Assembly: GCA_050260515.1 (NCBI GenBank)
Contig: JBLNCI010000022.1
Coordinates: 62,001-126,000 of the forward strand
Length of the DNA: 64,000 nt
Direction: 5' to 3'
Source of the DNA: DATJIG01 sp050260515
Lineage (GTDB): Bacteria; Pseudomonadota; Alphaproteobacteria; SMXQ01
Both the position numbers and the translations under genes were made by a program. Position 1 is the first letter of the stretch, and every line of letters starts with the position of its first letter. Of the stretch, positions 8,881 to 17,340 are shown piece after piece. Under the pieces are notes generated by a model. The model searched no databases. It was not told the origin of the DNA and worked only from the letters and a program-made list of their open reading frames with translations.

Positions 8881-10083
8881 TCATTCCGCGGGAACGAGAT
8901 CCGGACGTGCTTCCTTGAGCCGCTGCGCGAGATAATCTCGCGCGCGGTCGGCGCCACCAGGCGTATGCGGCACGCCTGCGAGCCCGAGCCCGATCTCGAC
9001 GCCGCTCAGCGCGCCCAGCAACGTGAGATCGTTGCACGCGCCAAGATGGCCGATGCGGAACAGCTTGCCCGCGACCTTCGACAGGCCGGCACCGAGCGAC
9101 ATGTTGCACTTCTCCAGAACCACGCGGCGGAAGCGATCCGCATCGTGGCCAGCAGGCATCATGACAGCCGTCAGCACCGGGGAATAGTCGGCGGGGTTTC
9201 GGCAAAACACCTCGAGCCCCCACGCCGCGACCGCCGTGCGCGTGGCCGCCGCCAGCCGCTGGTGGCGCGCGAAGACCGCATCGAGGCCTTCCTCGAGAAG
9301 CATGGCAATGGATTCGCGCAGCCCGTACAGCAGGTTCGTCGCCGGCGTGTAGGGGAAGAAGCCGGTGGCGTTCGGCTTCAGCATGTCCTCCCAATCCCAA
9401 TAGGACCGCGGCATGGTGTTCGTCTTCGCTGCGGCGCGCGCCTTCTCGGAAATGGCATTGAAGCCGAGGCCCGGCGGCAACATCAGCCCCTTCTGGGAAC
9501 AGCAGACGGTGACGTCGACGCCCCATTCGTCATGCCGGTAATCCACCGATCCGAGCGATGAGATCGTATCCACCAGCAGCAACGCCGGGTGGCGTGCGCG
9601 GTCGATGGCTTTGCGTACGCCGGCGATGTTGCTGGTGGCACCAGTGGAGGTCTCGTTGTGGACCACCATCACCGCCTTGATGCGCTTCGCGCTGTCTTCC
9701 GCGAGACGCGCTTCGATCTGTGACGGATCGGCGCCTCGGCGCCAGTCGCTCGGAATCAGCTCGACGGTGATCCCCCACCGTTCCGCCATCTGCTGCCACA
9801 TCATCGAGAAATGGCCGGTCTCGGCCATCAGCACCTTGTCGCCCAGCGACAGGGTGTTCACGATCGCGGCTTCCCAGGCGCCGGTGCCCGATGACGGATA
9901 GATGATGACCGGCCCCGCGGTCCGGAACACTTGTCGGCAGCCGTCGAGAACCTCTTTGCCGAGGCGCGCGAACTCAGGTCCGCGGTGATCGATCACCGGC
10001 GACGCGATGGCGCGGAGGACGCGCTCCGGAATCGGGCTTGGCCCTGGAATTTGCAGGAAATGCCGTCCGACCCCGTCGCTCAT
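8881..10083 (-). CDS. Class V aminotransferase, alanine/serine/aspartate-glyoxylate type
   Basis: A 400-aa PLP enzyme of the serine/alanine-glyoxylate aminotransferase family (fold type I, class V). It shows IPGPSPIPERVLRA at the N-terminus, SSGTGAWEAA for phosphate binding, VDTISSLGS with Asp172 against the pyridine nitrogen, and CCSQKGLMLPPGL with Lys198 as the Schiff-base lysine. It resembles the aspartate:glyoxylate aminotransferase of the beta-hydroxyaspartate cycle as well as serine-glyoxylate enzymes; these cannot be told apart here. It is the first gene of the minus-strand catabolic run and faces the GntR regulator. A glyoxylate-consuming step after ring breakdown is possible. Confidence 0.85.
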   Translation of the reverse strand: MSDGVGRHFLQIPGPSPIPERVLRAIASPVIDHRGPEFARLGKEVLDGCRQVFRTAGPVIIYPSSGTGAWEAAIVNTLSLGDKVLMAETGHFSMMWQQMAERWGITVELIPSDWRRGADPSQIEARLAEDSAKRIKAVMVVHNETSTGATSNIAGVRKAIDRARHPALLLVDTISSLGSVDYRHDEWGVDVTVCCSQKGLMLPPGLGFNAISEKARAAAKTNTMPRSYWDWEDMLKPNATGFFPYTPATNLLYGLRESIAMLLEEGLDAVFARHQRLAAATRTAVAAWGLEVFCRNPADYSPVLTAVMMPAGHDADRFRRVVLEKCNMSLGAGLSKVAGKLFRIGHLGACNDLTLLGALSGVEIGLGLAGVPHTPGGADRARDYLAQRLKEARPDLVPAE

Positions 10084-10129
10084 ATCGCCCCCTTAGGCGT
10101 TTACGCTAATCTCGCGCGAGGCCAACCTA

Positions 10130-10171
10130 TTGCATTCATGATGGCGTCGTGCAAATGAAATTTTGCATTCA
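10130..10171. promoter_or_regulatory. Candidate GntR operator in the divergent gap
   Basis: Within the 126-bp gap between the aminotransferase and the GntR gene, TTGCATTCA occurs at 10130-10138 and again at 10163-10171, 33 bp apart (about three helical turns). A perfect inverted repeat TGCAAA-N6-TTTGCA lies at 10150-10167. Such AT-rich dyads between a FadR/FCD-type regulator and its divergent target are typical operators. Inference from layout and symmetry only. Confidence 0.5.
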
Positions 10172-10209
10172 GAATAGACACCCGACGGGAGAGAGGCTAA
10201 TTATCTGCC

Positions 10210-10941
10210 ATGTCCGTCCCAGCACCGAGCGAACAAACCTCCTCCCGCGTGACCCGGCTGACGCCAAAGGGTTCGGACGCAGCCCAATCGCTGCACGGCG
10301 AGATACTGGCGCGGTTACGCGACTACATCGTCGAAGGTAACCTTTCCGACGGCGCCCGCATTCCCGAACGGCAACTCTGCGAGCTCTTCGGGGTGTCGCG
10401 CACGCCGCTGCGGGAGGCGCTCAAGGTGCTCGCCTCTGAAGGCGTCGTCGATCTCCTGCCCAACCGCGGCGCCCGCGTCCACACCCTCGACCCGCACGAT
10501 ATCCAGGAGCTCTTCCAACTCGTCGCCGGACTGGAGTCGCTCGCCGGCCGTTTGGCGTGCGAGGTCATTACCGATGACGAGATCGGCGAGATCGAGCGCC
10601 TGCATCACGAGATGTACGCGCACTACCTGCGCCGCGACATGCATGGCTATTTCGACGCCAATCAGGCGATCCACCGGAGGATCGTCGAGGCGGCCCGCAA
10701 CAGCGCCCTGACGGCGGCATACCAATCGTACACCGCGCGAATCCGTAGAGTCCGTTACGCGGCTAACCTCGCTCGTAAGCGCGATCGTTGGGGTGAAGCG
10801 ATGCGCGAACACGAGTCGATCCTCGATGCTCTTCGGCGGCGTGACGGCTCCGAATTGAGCGACATTCTTTTCCATCACCTCCGGAACAAGCAGGCCGCCG
10901 CCATCGAAGAGCTGGCGGAACCGCAGCGGGCCAACGGCTAG
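10210..10941 (+). CDS. GntR family transcriptional regulator (FadR/FCD subfamily)
   Basis: A 243-aa regulator. Residues about 28-95 form the winged helix-turn-helix (LHGEILARLRDYIVEGNLSDGARIPE, then CELFGVSRTPLREALKVL, which is near-consensus for GntR). The rest is an all-helical FCD ligand-binding domain with Asp and His residues that commonly bind a metal and an organic acid (DANQAIHRRIVEAARNS). It reads away from the catabolic cluster, so it probably represses both itself and the aminotransferase-led operon, released by a pathway acid. The ATG at 10210 is preceded at some distance by GGGAGAGAGG. Family assignment is secure; effector unknown. Confidence 0.9.
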   Translation: MSVPAPSEQTSSRVTRLTPKGSDAAQSLHGEILARLRDYIVEGNLSDGARIPERQLCELFGVSRTPLREALKVLASEGVVDLLPNRGARVHTLDPHDIQELFQLVAGLESLAGRLACEVITDDEIGEIERLHHEMYAHYLRRDMHGYFDANQAIHRRIVEAARNSALTAAYQSYTARIRRVRYAANLARKRDRWGEAMREHESILDALRRRDGSELSDILFHHLRNKQAAAIEELAEPQRANG

Positions 10942-10945
10942 CGAG

Positions 10946-11223
10946 TCAGCGATCCGGCCTGCTGCTTTTTGGTTGGACGCCGTTGATCCCGGCGTTTGCA
11001 ACGGCGATGTCGAGACGCCCATACGTGTCCACGAGGCGGCGATGGCGACGCGCATCTGCTCGGCCTCGCCGACATCGGCGACGAGAGGGATAGCTTCGCC
11101 ATCGCCCGCGGTGCGGATCGCCTCGCCGGTCGCGCGGACCTCCCCCTCCGTGTCGCTGAGCGCACCCCTGCCGATGCCCGTGCCCGCCCCGGTCACCAGG
11201 GCGACTTTTCCCGTCAGGGGCAT
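10946..11223 (-). pseudogene. Short-chain dehydrogenase remnant
   Basis: The ATG at 11223 opens MPLTGKVALVTGAGTGIGRG, a perfect SDR nucleotide-binding start, then after an internal loss of about 15 residues gives TGEAIRTAGDGEAIPLVADV. Near 11034 the match moves to another frame, giving VDTYGRLDIAVANAGING (the SDR NAG motif), and stops at 10946. The YxxxK active site and the whole C-terminal half are missing. So this is a frameshifted, deleted SDR gene, about 90 of some 250 codons. It lies at the 3' side of the Rieske C/TPP-enzyme/Bug operon but beyond a terminator. Confidence 0.8.
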
Positions 11224-11562
11224 CGCTGTCCCTCTGCCGATGGGGCGCCAATGGCGCAAAACGAAGAAGCGAGGTGGTTGCCCACCTCGCTTCCCTCGGC
11301 GTTGGACCATTGCTGGTTCAATGCAGATGCCCGTCGATCTATTTCCGCTGCGATGTCCTTGGCTCGTGAGAGCCATGGTTCGCCCTGCGTTTTTCAACCG
11401 GCGAGCGTAAATAAACAACGCTGCGCTGCTGGAAGGGTTCCGCCAGTTATTCGAAATGCGCCTCGGGGCGGCTCATTGCAGTTCAATGTGTTGCGCGCCG
11501 ATCCTTCGTATGCAAACCGGTTTTTTCCAAACCGACGCGCGATTCTGCCCGGGCATCCGCGC
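11224..11562. other. Intergenic stretch without a gene
   Basis: This 339-bp gap separates the SDR remnant from the Bug receptor gene. Apart from the terminator at 11267-11292 I see no supported gene. It may contain decayed sequence belonging to the SDR remnant's upstream region. Confidence 0.6.
11267..11292 (-). terminator. Rho-independent terminator
   Basis: A perfect 11-bp stem (AAGCGAGGTGG at 11267-11277 with CCACCTCGCTT at 11282-11292) and 4-nt loop. On the minus strand it is followed by a T-rich run (CTTCGTTTT). It would end the operon of oxygenase C, TPP enzyme and Bug receptor. Confidence 0.8.
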
Positions 11563-12600
11563 CTACTGCGACGAGGCGCCCTCGCCCATCGCTGCCTTGG
11601 CCTTCGCGACGATTTCCGGCGACGCGTTTACGGTTTCATTCACGATCTGGGCGATGTCGTCACCGCTGACCGGGTCCACGTCAATCTTCAGCTTGGCCAT
11701 ATCGCCGAGGAAGCCCTTGTCCGCCATCGTCTCGCGGAAGGCCTTGCGCAGGAGGGCCACGCGATCCGTGTCGACGTCGGGCGGCGCGAGGTACGGCCGC
11801 CCGAGGCCGATCGGCGACGCGATCAGCTTCAGGATCTGACGCTGCTCGTCCGTCTTCGCGAGGTCGACCACCAGAGGCACGTCGGACGGAATCGCCTTGT
11901 CGGGCTTGCTGCCGATTTGCGTGAGCAGCACGACCTTCTTCTGATCGAGCCAGTCCTGATGCTCGCTCTGGAGGTCGGCGTAGCTCCCGGTGCGGGCCTG
12001 CACCTCACCGCGCTCCATGGCGATGTTGATCTCGGACACGCTCTTGTACCCGAGCACGATCTTGAACTTGGTGCCGAGTACGTTGTTCATCACGGTCGGA
12101 TAGATGACGATGCTCGACCCTGCTCCAGTCCCGCCGAGGATCACCTCCTTCGACATCACGTCCTGGATCGTCTTGATGCCGGCGCTCTGCCAGACGTACG
12201 CGACCGAGTTGTACGTGCCTGTGGAGCCGAGCCAGTTGAACTTGCTGGCGTCGTAGTGGACGCCGCGTCCGTCCAGCACCTGATGCAGCGGGATCGCATT
12301 GTTGATCGTGCCGATCGTGGTGCCGTCCTTCGGCGCGATGTTGTAGAGGTGATTTGTCGCCAGCACGTTGCCGGCGCCCGGCATCGCCTTGACGATCATT
12401 GTCGGCTGCCCCGGAATGTACTTCGGCATGTGCTGCGCGAAGGCCCGCGCGATATAGCCATAACTGTCGTCGCCGCCGGTGCTGACGATAATCGTCACGG
12501 TCTTCCCCGCGTAAAAGCTTTGCGCTTCCGCCGGCCCGGTCGCGATGAAGGCGACCGCCGCGACTCCGACGGCGATCGCGCCCGAAACAACACGTCCCAT
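11563..12600 (-). CDS. Bug/TctC family periplasmic receptor C
   Basis: A 345-aa Bug-type receptor: signal peptide (VGVAAVAFIATGPAEAQ, cleavage near residue 27), QSFYAGKTVTIIVSTGG, and KAMPGAGNVLATNHLYN with PKDGTTIG, the family's ligand-loop region. It is diverged from A and B. It is the third gene of a minus-strand operon with Rieske oxygenase C and the TPP enzyme, 58 bp after the latter. The start ATG at 12600 is preceded by GGGGAGCGG. A solute captured by this receptor is the likely substrate of the two enzymes. No membrane partner is encoded here. Confidence 0.85.
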   Translation of the reverse strand: MGRVVSGAIAVGVAAVAFIATGPAEAQSFYAGKTVTIIVSTGGDDSYGYIARAFAQHMPKYIPGQPTMIVKAMPGAGNVLATNHLYNIAPKDGTTIGTINNAIPLHQVLDGRGVHYDASKFNWLGSTGTYNSVAYVWQSAGIKTIQDVMSKEVILGGTGAGSSIVIYPTVMNNVLGTKFKIVLGYKSVSEINIAMERGEVQARTGSYADLQSEHQDWLDQKKVVLLTQIGSKPDKAIPSDVPLVVDLAKTDEQRQILKLIASPIGLGRPYLAPPDVDTDRVALLRKAFRETMADKGFLGDMAKLKIDVDPVSGDDIAQIVNETVNASPEIVAKAKAAMGEGASSQ

Positions 12601-12658
12601 TTTCCGCTCCCCTGTTATGTCGTCGTGCGCGGTCTTTTCGTCGCGTTCACGAGCGAGA

Positions 12659-14296
12659 CTACTTGTATCGCGAAAAGTCGTATCCTTCCTTCGCGACGAT
12701 CTCGAGCAGGAAGGGTTTGCCGCCCTGCAGCGTTTCGAGCGCCGTCTTGATGGCAGGCGCGATCTCGGCCGGCTTCTCGACGCGCCGCGAGCCGACGTTC
12801 AGCGCCTCGGCCAGCTTGGCGTAATTGCCGCCGACCGACAGCGCGCCGAACTTCGCGGTCGAGACACCCATGACATGGCGCTCGCACGCCATCACCTGGT
12901 TGTTGAACACCACCGTCAGGATCGCGATCCCATTTCGGGAGGCGGTCTCGATGTCCATACCGGTCATGCCGAACGAGCAGTCTCCCATCACATTCATGCA
13001 GATCTTGTCGGGAGCGGCGAGCTTCGCACCCATGATGATGCCGAGCCCGTAGCCAAGCTGGGTCGATTTGCCCCAACCCATGTACGAACCGCCCTTGGTG
13101 GTCTCCCAGAACGGCAGCAATTGCTTGCGGGGCGAGCCGGAGTCGTGCGTGACGATCGCGTTGTCGCGGTCCACCTGACGCAGCAGCTCGTGAATGACAC
13201 GGTACTGATTGATGGGTACCTCGTCGGACTCGAGCTGGGCTTTCCACTCGGCGAGCCACGCCTTCTTGATCGCGGCGACCTCGTCCTTGAGCACCGTGAG
13301 CTTCGCGCGGTCGGCGATCGGACGCTGACGCTTGATCTCGGCGATCAGCGCATCGATGACGAGCGCCGCGTCGCCGACGAGACCGTGCTCGACACGGTAG
13401 TCCTTGTTGATGTCGGACGCCTCGTTGGTGGAATGGACGATTGCCTTTCCGGCCGGAACCGTGGGACCGAACGAGGTTTTCGTCAGGCTCGAGCCGATCG
13501 CGAATACCAGGTCGGCGCGGTTGAGGTACTCGGCGAACATCTTCGAGCGCTCTCCCGTCGACCCGCCGAGCGCCAAGGGATGGCTGTCCGGGATCGCGCT
13601 CTTGCCGGGATTGGTCGTCAGCACCGGCGCCGGGACGAGTTCGGCAAGCTCCGCGAGGCGCCCGCTCGCCTCGGCGTACAGGACGCCCTGCCCCGCCCAC
13701 AGCACCGGGTGTTTGGCGGTGAGCAGCATTTCCGCGGCTTTCCTCACCCCCTCGGGATCGGGCGCGGTGCGCAGCGGCGGCACCGGGGTGTAGTCCAGCC
13801 GGCCCTGGTATTCGGCCTCGAAGACGTCGGTTGGGACCTCCAGCAGCACCGGCCCGGGCTTGCCCGAGCGCATCGCGTGATAGGCCCGGCGAAGCAGCTC
13901 CGGCAACTCCTGCACCGAATGCGCCATCGCGCTCCATTTCGTCACCGGCCGGTAGACGTCTGCGGCGCGAAACGTTGGCTTGATGTACTGGCGATCGGCG
14001 AGATAACCGGTGGGAATCACCAGCAGCGGCACATTCTCCGTGTAGGCCTGGGCCACGCCCGGAAAGGCATTTTCGATGCCGGGTCCCTGCTGGGCGGCGA
14101 AGACGCCGTTCTGCTTGCCGCGACGGATGCGCGAGAACCCGTCCGCCATGCCGACCCCCACCCGCTCCTGGCGGCAGAGGATCGGCTTGATGTCGATCGC
14201 CGCACACGCGTCGATCAGCGGGTTTCGGGGATACGCTGCGAGGAATTCGGTTCCTTCGCGCTTGAGGATTTCGGCAACGAGGTCAGCGCCGTTCAT
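12659..14296 (-). CDS. Thiamine-pyrophosphate-dependent enzyme (acetolactate synthase-like)
   Basis: A 545-aa enzyme with the three-domain TPP-enzyme build: N-terminal pyrimidine-binding domain with catalytic Glu44 (CRQERVGVG), a central domain (about 185-345), and a C-terminal pyrophosphate domain with GDC at 438-440 and NN at 465-466, fitting the GD-x25-NN metal-binding motif. The family contains acetolactate synthases, oxo-acid decarboxylases and C-C lyases. It lacks an adjacent small regulatory subunit, so biosynthetic acetolactate synthase is unlikely. A lyase or decarboxylase acting on a product of Rieske oxygenase C is a reasonable guess. Confidence 0.82.
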   Translation of the reverse strand: MNGADLVAEILKREGTEFLAAYPRNPLIDACAAIDIKPILCRQERVGVGMADGFSRIRRGKQNGVFAAQQGPGIENAFPGVAQAYTENVPLLVIPTGYLADRQYIKPTFRAADVYRPVTKWSAMAHSVQELPELLRRAYHAMRSGKPGPVLLEVPTDVFEAEYQGRLDYTPVPPLRTAPDPEGVRKAAEMLLTAKHPVLWAGQGVLYAEASGRLAELAELVPAPVLTTNPGKSAIPDSHPLALGGSTGERSKMFAEYLNRADLVFAIGSSLTKTSFGPTVPAGKAIVHSTNEASDINKDYRVEHGLVGDAALVIDALIAEIKRQRPIADRAKLTVLKDEVAAIKKAWLAEWKAQLESDEVPINQYRVIHELLRQVDRDNAIVTHDSGSPRKQLLPFWETTKGGSYMGWGKSTQLGYGLGIIMGAKLAAPDKICMNVMGDCSFGMTGMDIETASRNGIAILTVVFNNQVMACERHVMGVSTAKFGALSVGGNYAKLAEALNVGSRRVEKPAEIAPAIKTALETLQGGKPFLLEIVAKEGYDFSRYK

Positions 14297-14332
14297 GGTG
14301 CTCCCTTAACTTTCTTCTATGTGTGATGCCGC

Positions 14333-15601
14333 CTACTGCGCGGCGACCGGCGTGTCGAGGCTCAGGTGCTGACGGATCATGTCGGCGACCGGCGCGTCGT
14401 TCGGCGCCTCGAAGCGGGTTGAGCGCACGCGAAAGCACGTGGGGTCAAGTCCCGGGATCGGCCTTCCGGCCATATGATCTCGCACAGCCTTCAGCAGCAG
14501 TCGGCGAATCTGCACCAGCGCCAGATCGCTCGGCAGCAACCGCTCCTGGCTGCGGTCGGCGATCGGCCCCATCGACTCCTGCAGCGCGCAATCCTGGATG
14601 CCGAGTCCCTTCATTCCGGTGTACGAGCGCCCGCTCGACTGCAATTCGCGGTCGATCAGGTAATCGTTGTCCTTGTTCGCGATTGCGCGATCGCTGCCGG
14701 GCAGGTTTTCGGTGTGGATGCCGCGCCACGCCTTTTCGCGCTCGAGATCCTCGTCGGTGAGCGCCCGCGTCGGATGGAAGTTGATGCTGTAGAGCATCGT
14801 GTTGTAATCGTCGATCGGCGCCCAGACGTGGGCGGCCCGCGGCACCGACGGGATGATCTTGTGGAACGGCATCAGCATCACGTCGACGTGCCACGACACC
14901 ATGCCGTTGCCCAGATCTCGGCCGCCGCCGCAGGCGAATCCGAAGTCCATCGGCACGACCTCGTAGCGCGACGGCGGAATGCGCCGATCTTTGTCCGTGT
15001 TGCCCTTGCGCAGGTCGACCGCGCCGCTGTGGAGGAAGGAGAGGTGACTGGAATCGAAGCCTCCGTCGAAGCCCTGGAGCCAATTGCACTCCTGAATGTG
15101 GCGCGTGGCGAACCGGTGCGACGCCGGCAGCATCGTCCACTCGAGTTCGGGAAATGCGGGCTTGAGCTCCGAAGGCCCCATGTAGGTCCAGATCACGTCG
15201 CCGCGCTCGAGACAGGGATACGCCTTAACCGCGAGCTTCTTCGCGACGTTGCGGCACTCGGCCTCGCTGAGCTGCGGGACGCATGGAATGTCCGTGCAGT
15301 TGCCCTCCACGTCGAATTTGATGCCGTGGTAAACGCAGCGCAGGCCGCCCTCTTCGTTGCGTCCGAAGAACAGCGACGCCGTGCGGTGCGGGCATTTCTC
15401 GTCCACGAGACCGACCCGTCCCTGGGTGTCGCGGAACAGGACCAGATCTTCGCAGAGCAACCTGACGCGGATCGGCGGACCGTCAGGCTTCTGCACCTGA
15501 TGCGAGAACGCCGCTGGAATCCAGTAGCGGCGCATTAGCTCGCCCATCGGGGTGCCGGGGCCGACGCGCGTCAGCAATTCGTTGTCTTCGCGGGAGAGCA
15601 C
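14333..15601 (-). CDS. Rieske 2Fe-2S aromatic oxygenase C
   Basis: A 422-aa phthalate-dioxygenase-like alpha subunit, third in the window and more distant from A and B. Rieske ligands are Cys70, His72, Cys89, His92; the iron facial triad is Asp183, His186, His191 in FDSSHLSFLH. The start is GTG at 15601 with a strong AGGAGG site 7 bp upstream. It is the first gene of the operon with the TPP enzyme and receptor C. No reductase or small subunit is adjacent. The substrate is probably an aromatic acid, by family only. Confidence 0.9.
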   Translation of the reverse strand: MLSREDNELLTRVGPGTPMGELMRRYWIPAAFSHQVQKPDGPPIRVRLLCEDLVLFRDTQGRVGLVDEKCPHRTASLFFGRNEEGGLRCVYHGIKFDVEGNCTDIPCVPQLSEAECRNVAKKLAVKAYPCLERGDVIWTYMGPSELKPAFPELEWTMLPASHRFATRHIQECNWLQGFDGGFDSSHLSFLHSGAVDLRKGNTDKDRRIPPSRYEVVPMDFGFACGGGRDLGNGMVSWHVDVMLMPFHKIIPSVPRAAHVWAPIDDYNTMLYSINFHPTRALTDEDLEREKAWRGIHTENLPGSDRAIANKDNDYLIDRELQSSGRSYTGMKGLGIQDCALQESMGPIADRSQERLLPSDLALVQIRRLLLKAVRDHMAGRPIPGLDPTCFRVRSTRFEAPNDAPVADMIRQHLSLDTPVAAQ

Positions 15602-15774
15602 GAGCCGCCTCCTGTAATGTCCGAACGCAACCGGGTATTCGCGCGAATGTTATCGGACACCAGTGCGTTCGGGAACGGCTCCGTTCGGCAAACGGACTTG
15701 TTGCGGCAGGTCATATCCGCTTAAAAAACGAAATGAGGATCGGAACTCCGGCGGCCCGGGGACGTAGAACGGAT

Positions 15775-16335
15775 ATGAGCAAGGCATTCGTGAAGGAAGG
15801 CGACCAGCCCGAAGACGACGGCGTCGACGCCGCGCCCGCGCTTCCGGCCAGTGCCAGGAACTACATGACGCCGCCAGGATTCGCGCGTCTGCAGGAAGAG
15901 CTCCGACAACTGCTCCGCGTCGAACGCCCGAAGATCGTCGAGCGCGTCTCCTGGGCCGCCGGCAACGGCGATCGCTCCGAGAACGGCGACTACATTTACG
16001 GCAAGAAGCGCCTCGGTGAGATCGATCGGCGCGTGCGGTATCTATCGAAGCGACTCGAGACCGCCCAGGTGGTCGATCCTCGCGACCAGAAGAATCGCGA
16101 GCAGGTGTTCTTTGGCGCGACCGTCACCTACGCCGACGAGAACGACGTCCCGCGCACGGTCAAGATCGTCGGCGTCGACGAAGCGGATATCGAGCGCGGC
16201 TACGTGAGCTGGATCTCGCCGATCGCCCGCGCGCTTCTGAAAGCGCGCAAGGGCGACACCGTTGAGCTGCGGACACCCGCCGGCAGGGAGTCGATCGAGG
16301 TGGTCGACATCCGCTACGGAGAGGACGGTCCTTGA
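15775..16335 (+). CDS. greB: Transcription elongation factor GreB
   Basis: A 186-aa Gre factor that reactivates backtracked RNA polymerase by stimulating transcript cleavage. The N-terminal coiled coil carries the acidic tip GDRSENGDYIYGKK, and the C-terminal FKBP-like domain contains YVSWISPIARALLKARKGD. The tip and the linker match GreB better than GreA. I chose ATG 15775 over an upstream in-frame ATG at 15733, because the family begins near here; the leader of about 25 residues before YMTPPG is variable. It overlaps the next gene by 4 bp. Confidence 0.92.
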   Translation: MSKAFVKEGDQPEDDGVDAAPALPASARNYMTPPGFARLQEELRQLLRVERPKIVERVSWAAGNGDRSENGDYIYGKKRLGEIDRRVRYLSKRLETAQVVDPRDQKNREQVFFGATVTYADENDVPRTVKIVGVDEADIERGYVSWISPIARALLKARKGDTVELRTPAGRESIEVVDIRYGEDGP

Positions 16336-16787
16336 CGGCGCTCTACGTCGACGGCGATGCGTGCCCGGTCCGAGACGAGGTGATGCGCGTCGCCGACCGG
16401 ATTGACCTCAGGGTATACATCGTCACAAACGGATCGCGACCCATTCTCCCGCCCCGCTCCCCGAATGCGTCTCTGATCTTCGTCGGTCAGGGGCCGGATG
16501 CAGCCGACGACTGGATCGCCGAACGCATCGCCCCATCGGATATCTGCGTCACCGGGGACATCCCGCTCGCCGGACGGTGTCTTGAGAAAGGCGCGCTCGC
16601 GCTGACCCCGCGCGGTCACCGCTGGACCAGGGACAACATCGGCAGCGCCCTCGCCGGCCGCGAAATCTCGCGTCACCTTCGCGAGCTGGGCGAGACGACG
16701 GTCGGCCCGCCGCCGTTCACCAAACAGGACCGTTCGCGCTTCCTCGACGCCCTCAACCGGACCGTCGAGGAAGCGCGTCGCGGCTAG
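16332..16787 (+). CDS. YaiI/YqxD family protein (DUF188)
   Basis: A 151-aa protein of the UPF0178 family, a PIN-like fold of unknown cellular role. It begins TALYVDGDACPVRDEV, the family signature with clustered acidic residues, and has a later SDICVTGDIPLA that supplies further acids. The start is an unusual TTG at 16332 overlapping the greB stop, which implies coupled translation. Its 3' end overlaps the convergent DoxX gene by 4 bp. Function unknown; the family is near certain. Confidence 0.85.
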   Translation: MTALYVDGDACPVRDEVMRVADRIDLRVYIVTNGSRPILPPRSPNASLIFVGQGPDAADDWIAERIAPSDICVTGDIPLAGRCLEKGALALTPRGHRWTRDNIGSALAGREISRHLRELGETTVGPPPFTKQDRSRFLDALNRTVEEARRG

Positions 16788-17248
16788 AGTTCCTTACCGA
16801 GGCGGCGATCGAGCGAGTACGGGCCGCCGCCGCGCAATGCGATCGCCAGGAAGACGAGTCCCCACATCAAGGCGTACTCGTACCCCTTGTTGTTCCAGTT
16901 GAAGCCGTTCGGCCCGAACTCGAACATCGCCATCACGCCGAGCTCAATCGCGATCGCGCTCGCGAAGAAGCGGGTGAACAGCCCAAGGACGACGCAGGCC
17001 GCGCCGACCGTCTCAATGAAGACGAGGAAGTACGCGAACTCTGGCGCCGGGAAATAGCCGCGCGTCACCAGCGACGCCGACCATTTGGCGAAGTTGTCGG
17101 GCGGAATGTGCCCGATGCCGTGGATCAGGAAGATCGCGCCGACGGCGGCGCGAATCAGCGGCCAGGATAACGGCTCCACCACTTCGTAGAACGGTCGCAG
17201 GACCGGAAACAGGAGCTTCGGTTCGCCCGGAACGGTTGCGATCGACAT
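16784..17248 (-). CDS. DoxX family membrane protein
   Basis: A 154-aa membrane protein with about four transmembrane helices (AVGAIFLIHGIGHI, YFLVFIETVGAACVVLGLF, a third around AIAIELGVMAMF, and a fourth YALMWGLVFLAIAL). These match the DoxX family, whose members are linked to quinone, thiosulfate or redox-stress functions without one agreed role. The ATG at 17248 has GGGAGG upstream and is preferred over an upstream frame. It sits 92 bp downstream of pstB in the same direction but is probably not part of the phosphate system. Confidence 0.8.
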   Translation of the reverse strand: MSIATVPGEPKLLFPVLRPFYEVVEPLSWPLIRAAVGAIFLIHGIGHIPPDNFAKWSASLVTRGYFPAPEFAYFLVFIETVGAACVVLGLFTRFFASAIAIELGVMAMFEFGPNGFNWNNKGYEYALMWGLVFLAIALRGGGPYSLDRRLGKEL

Positions 17249-17340
17249 TTCAGTGCCTCCCTCGGCCGGCATGTGGCGGCCGTGTTTGCCTTTGGAGGAA
17301 TTCTGATTGTCGAAAACGCCTAAAGTCAAGCCGCGGCGCG

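Noticed and set aside
10315..11418. A 367-codon minus-strand frame that includes the SDR start
   Set aside because: Only about 90 codons show SDR similarity and the rest is antisense to the GntR regulator; the SDR part is called a pseudogene instead.
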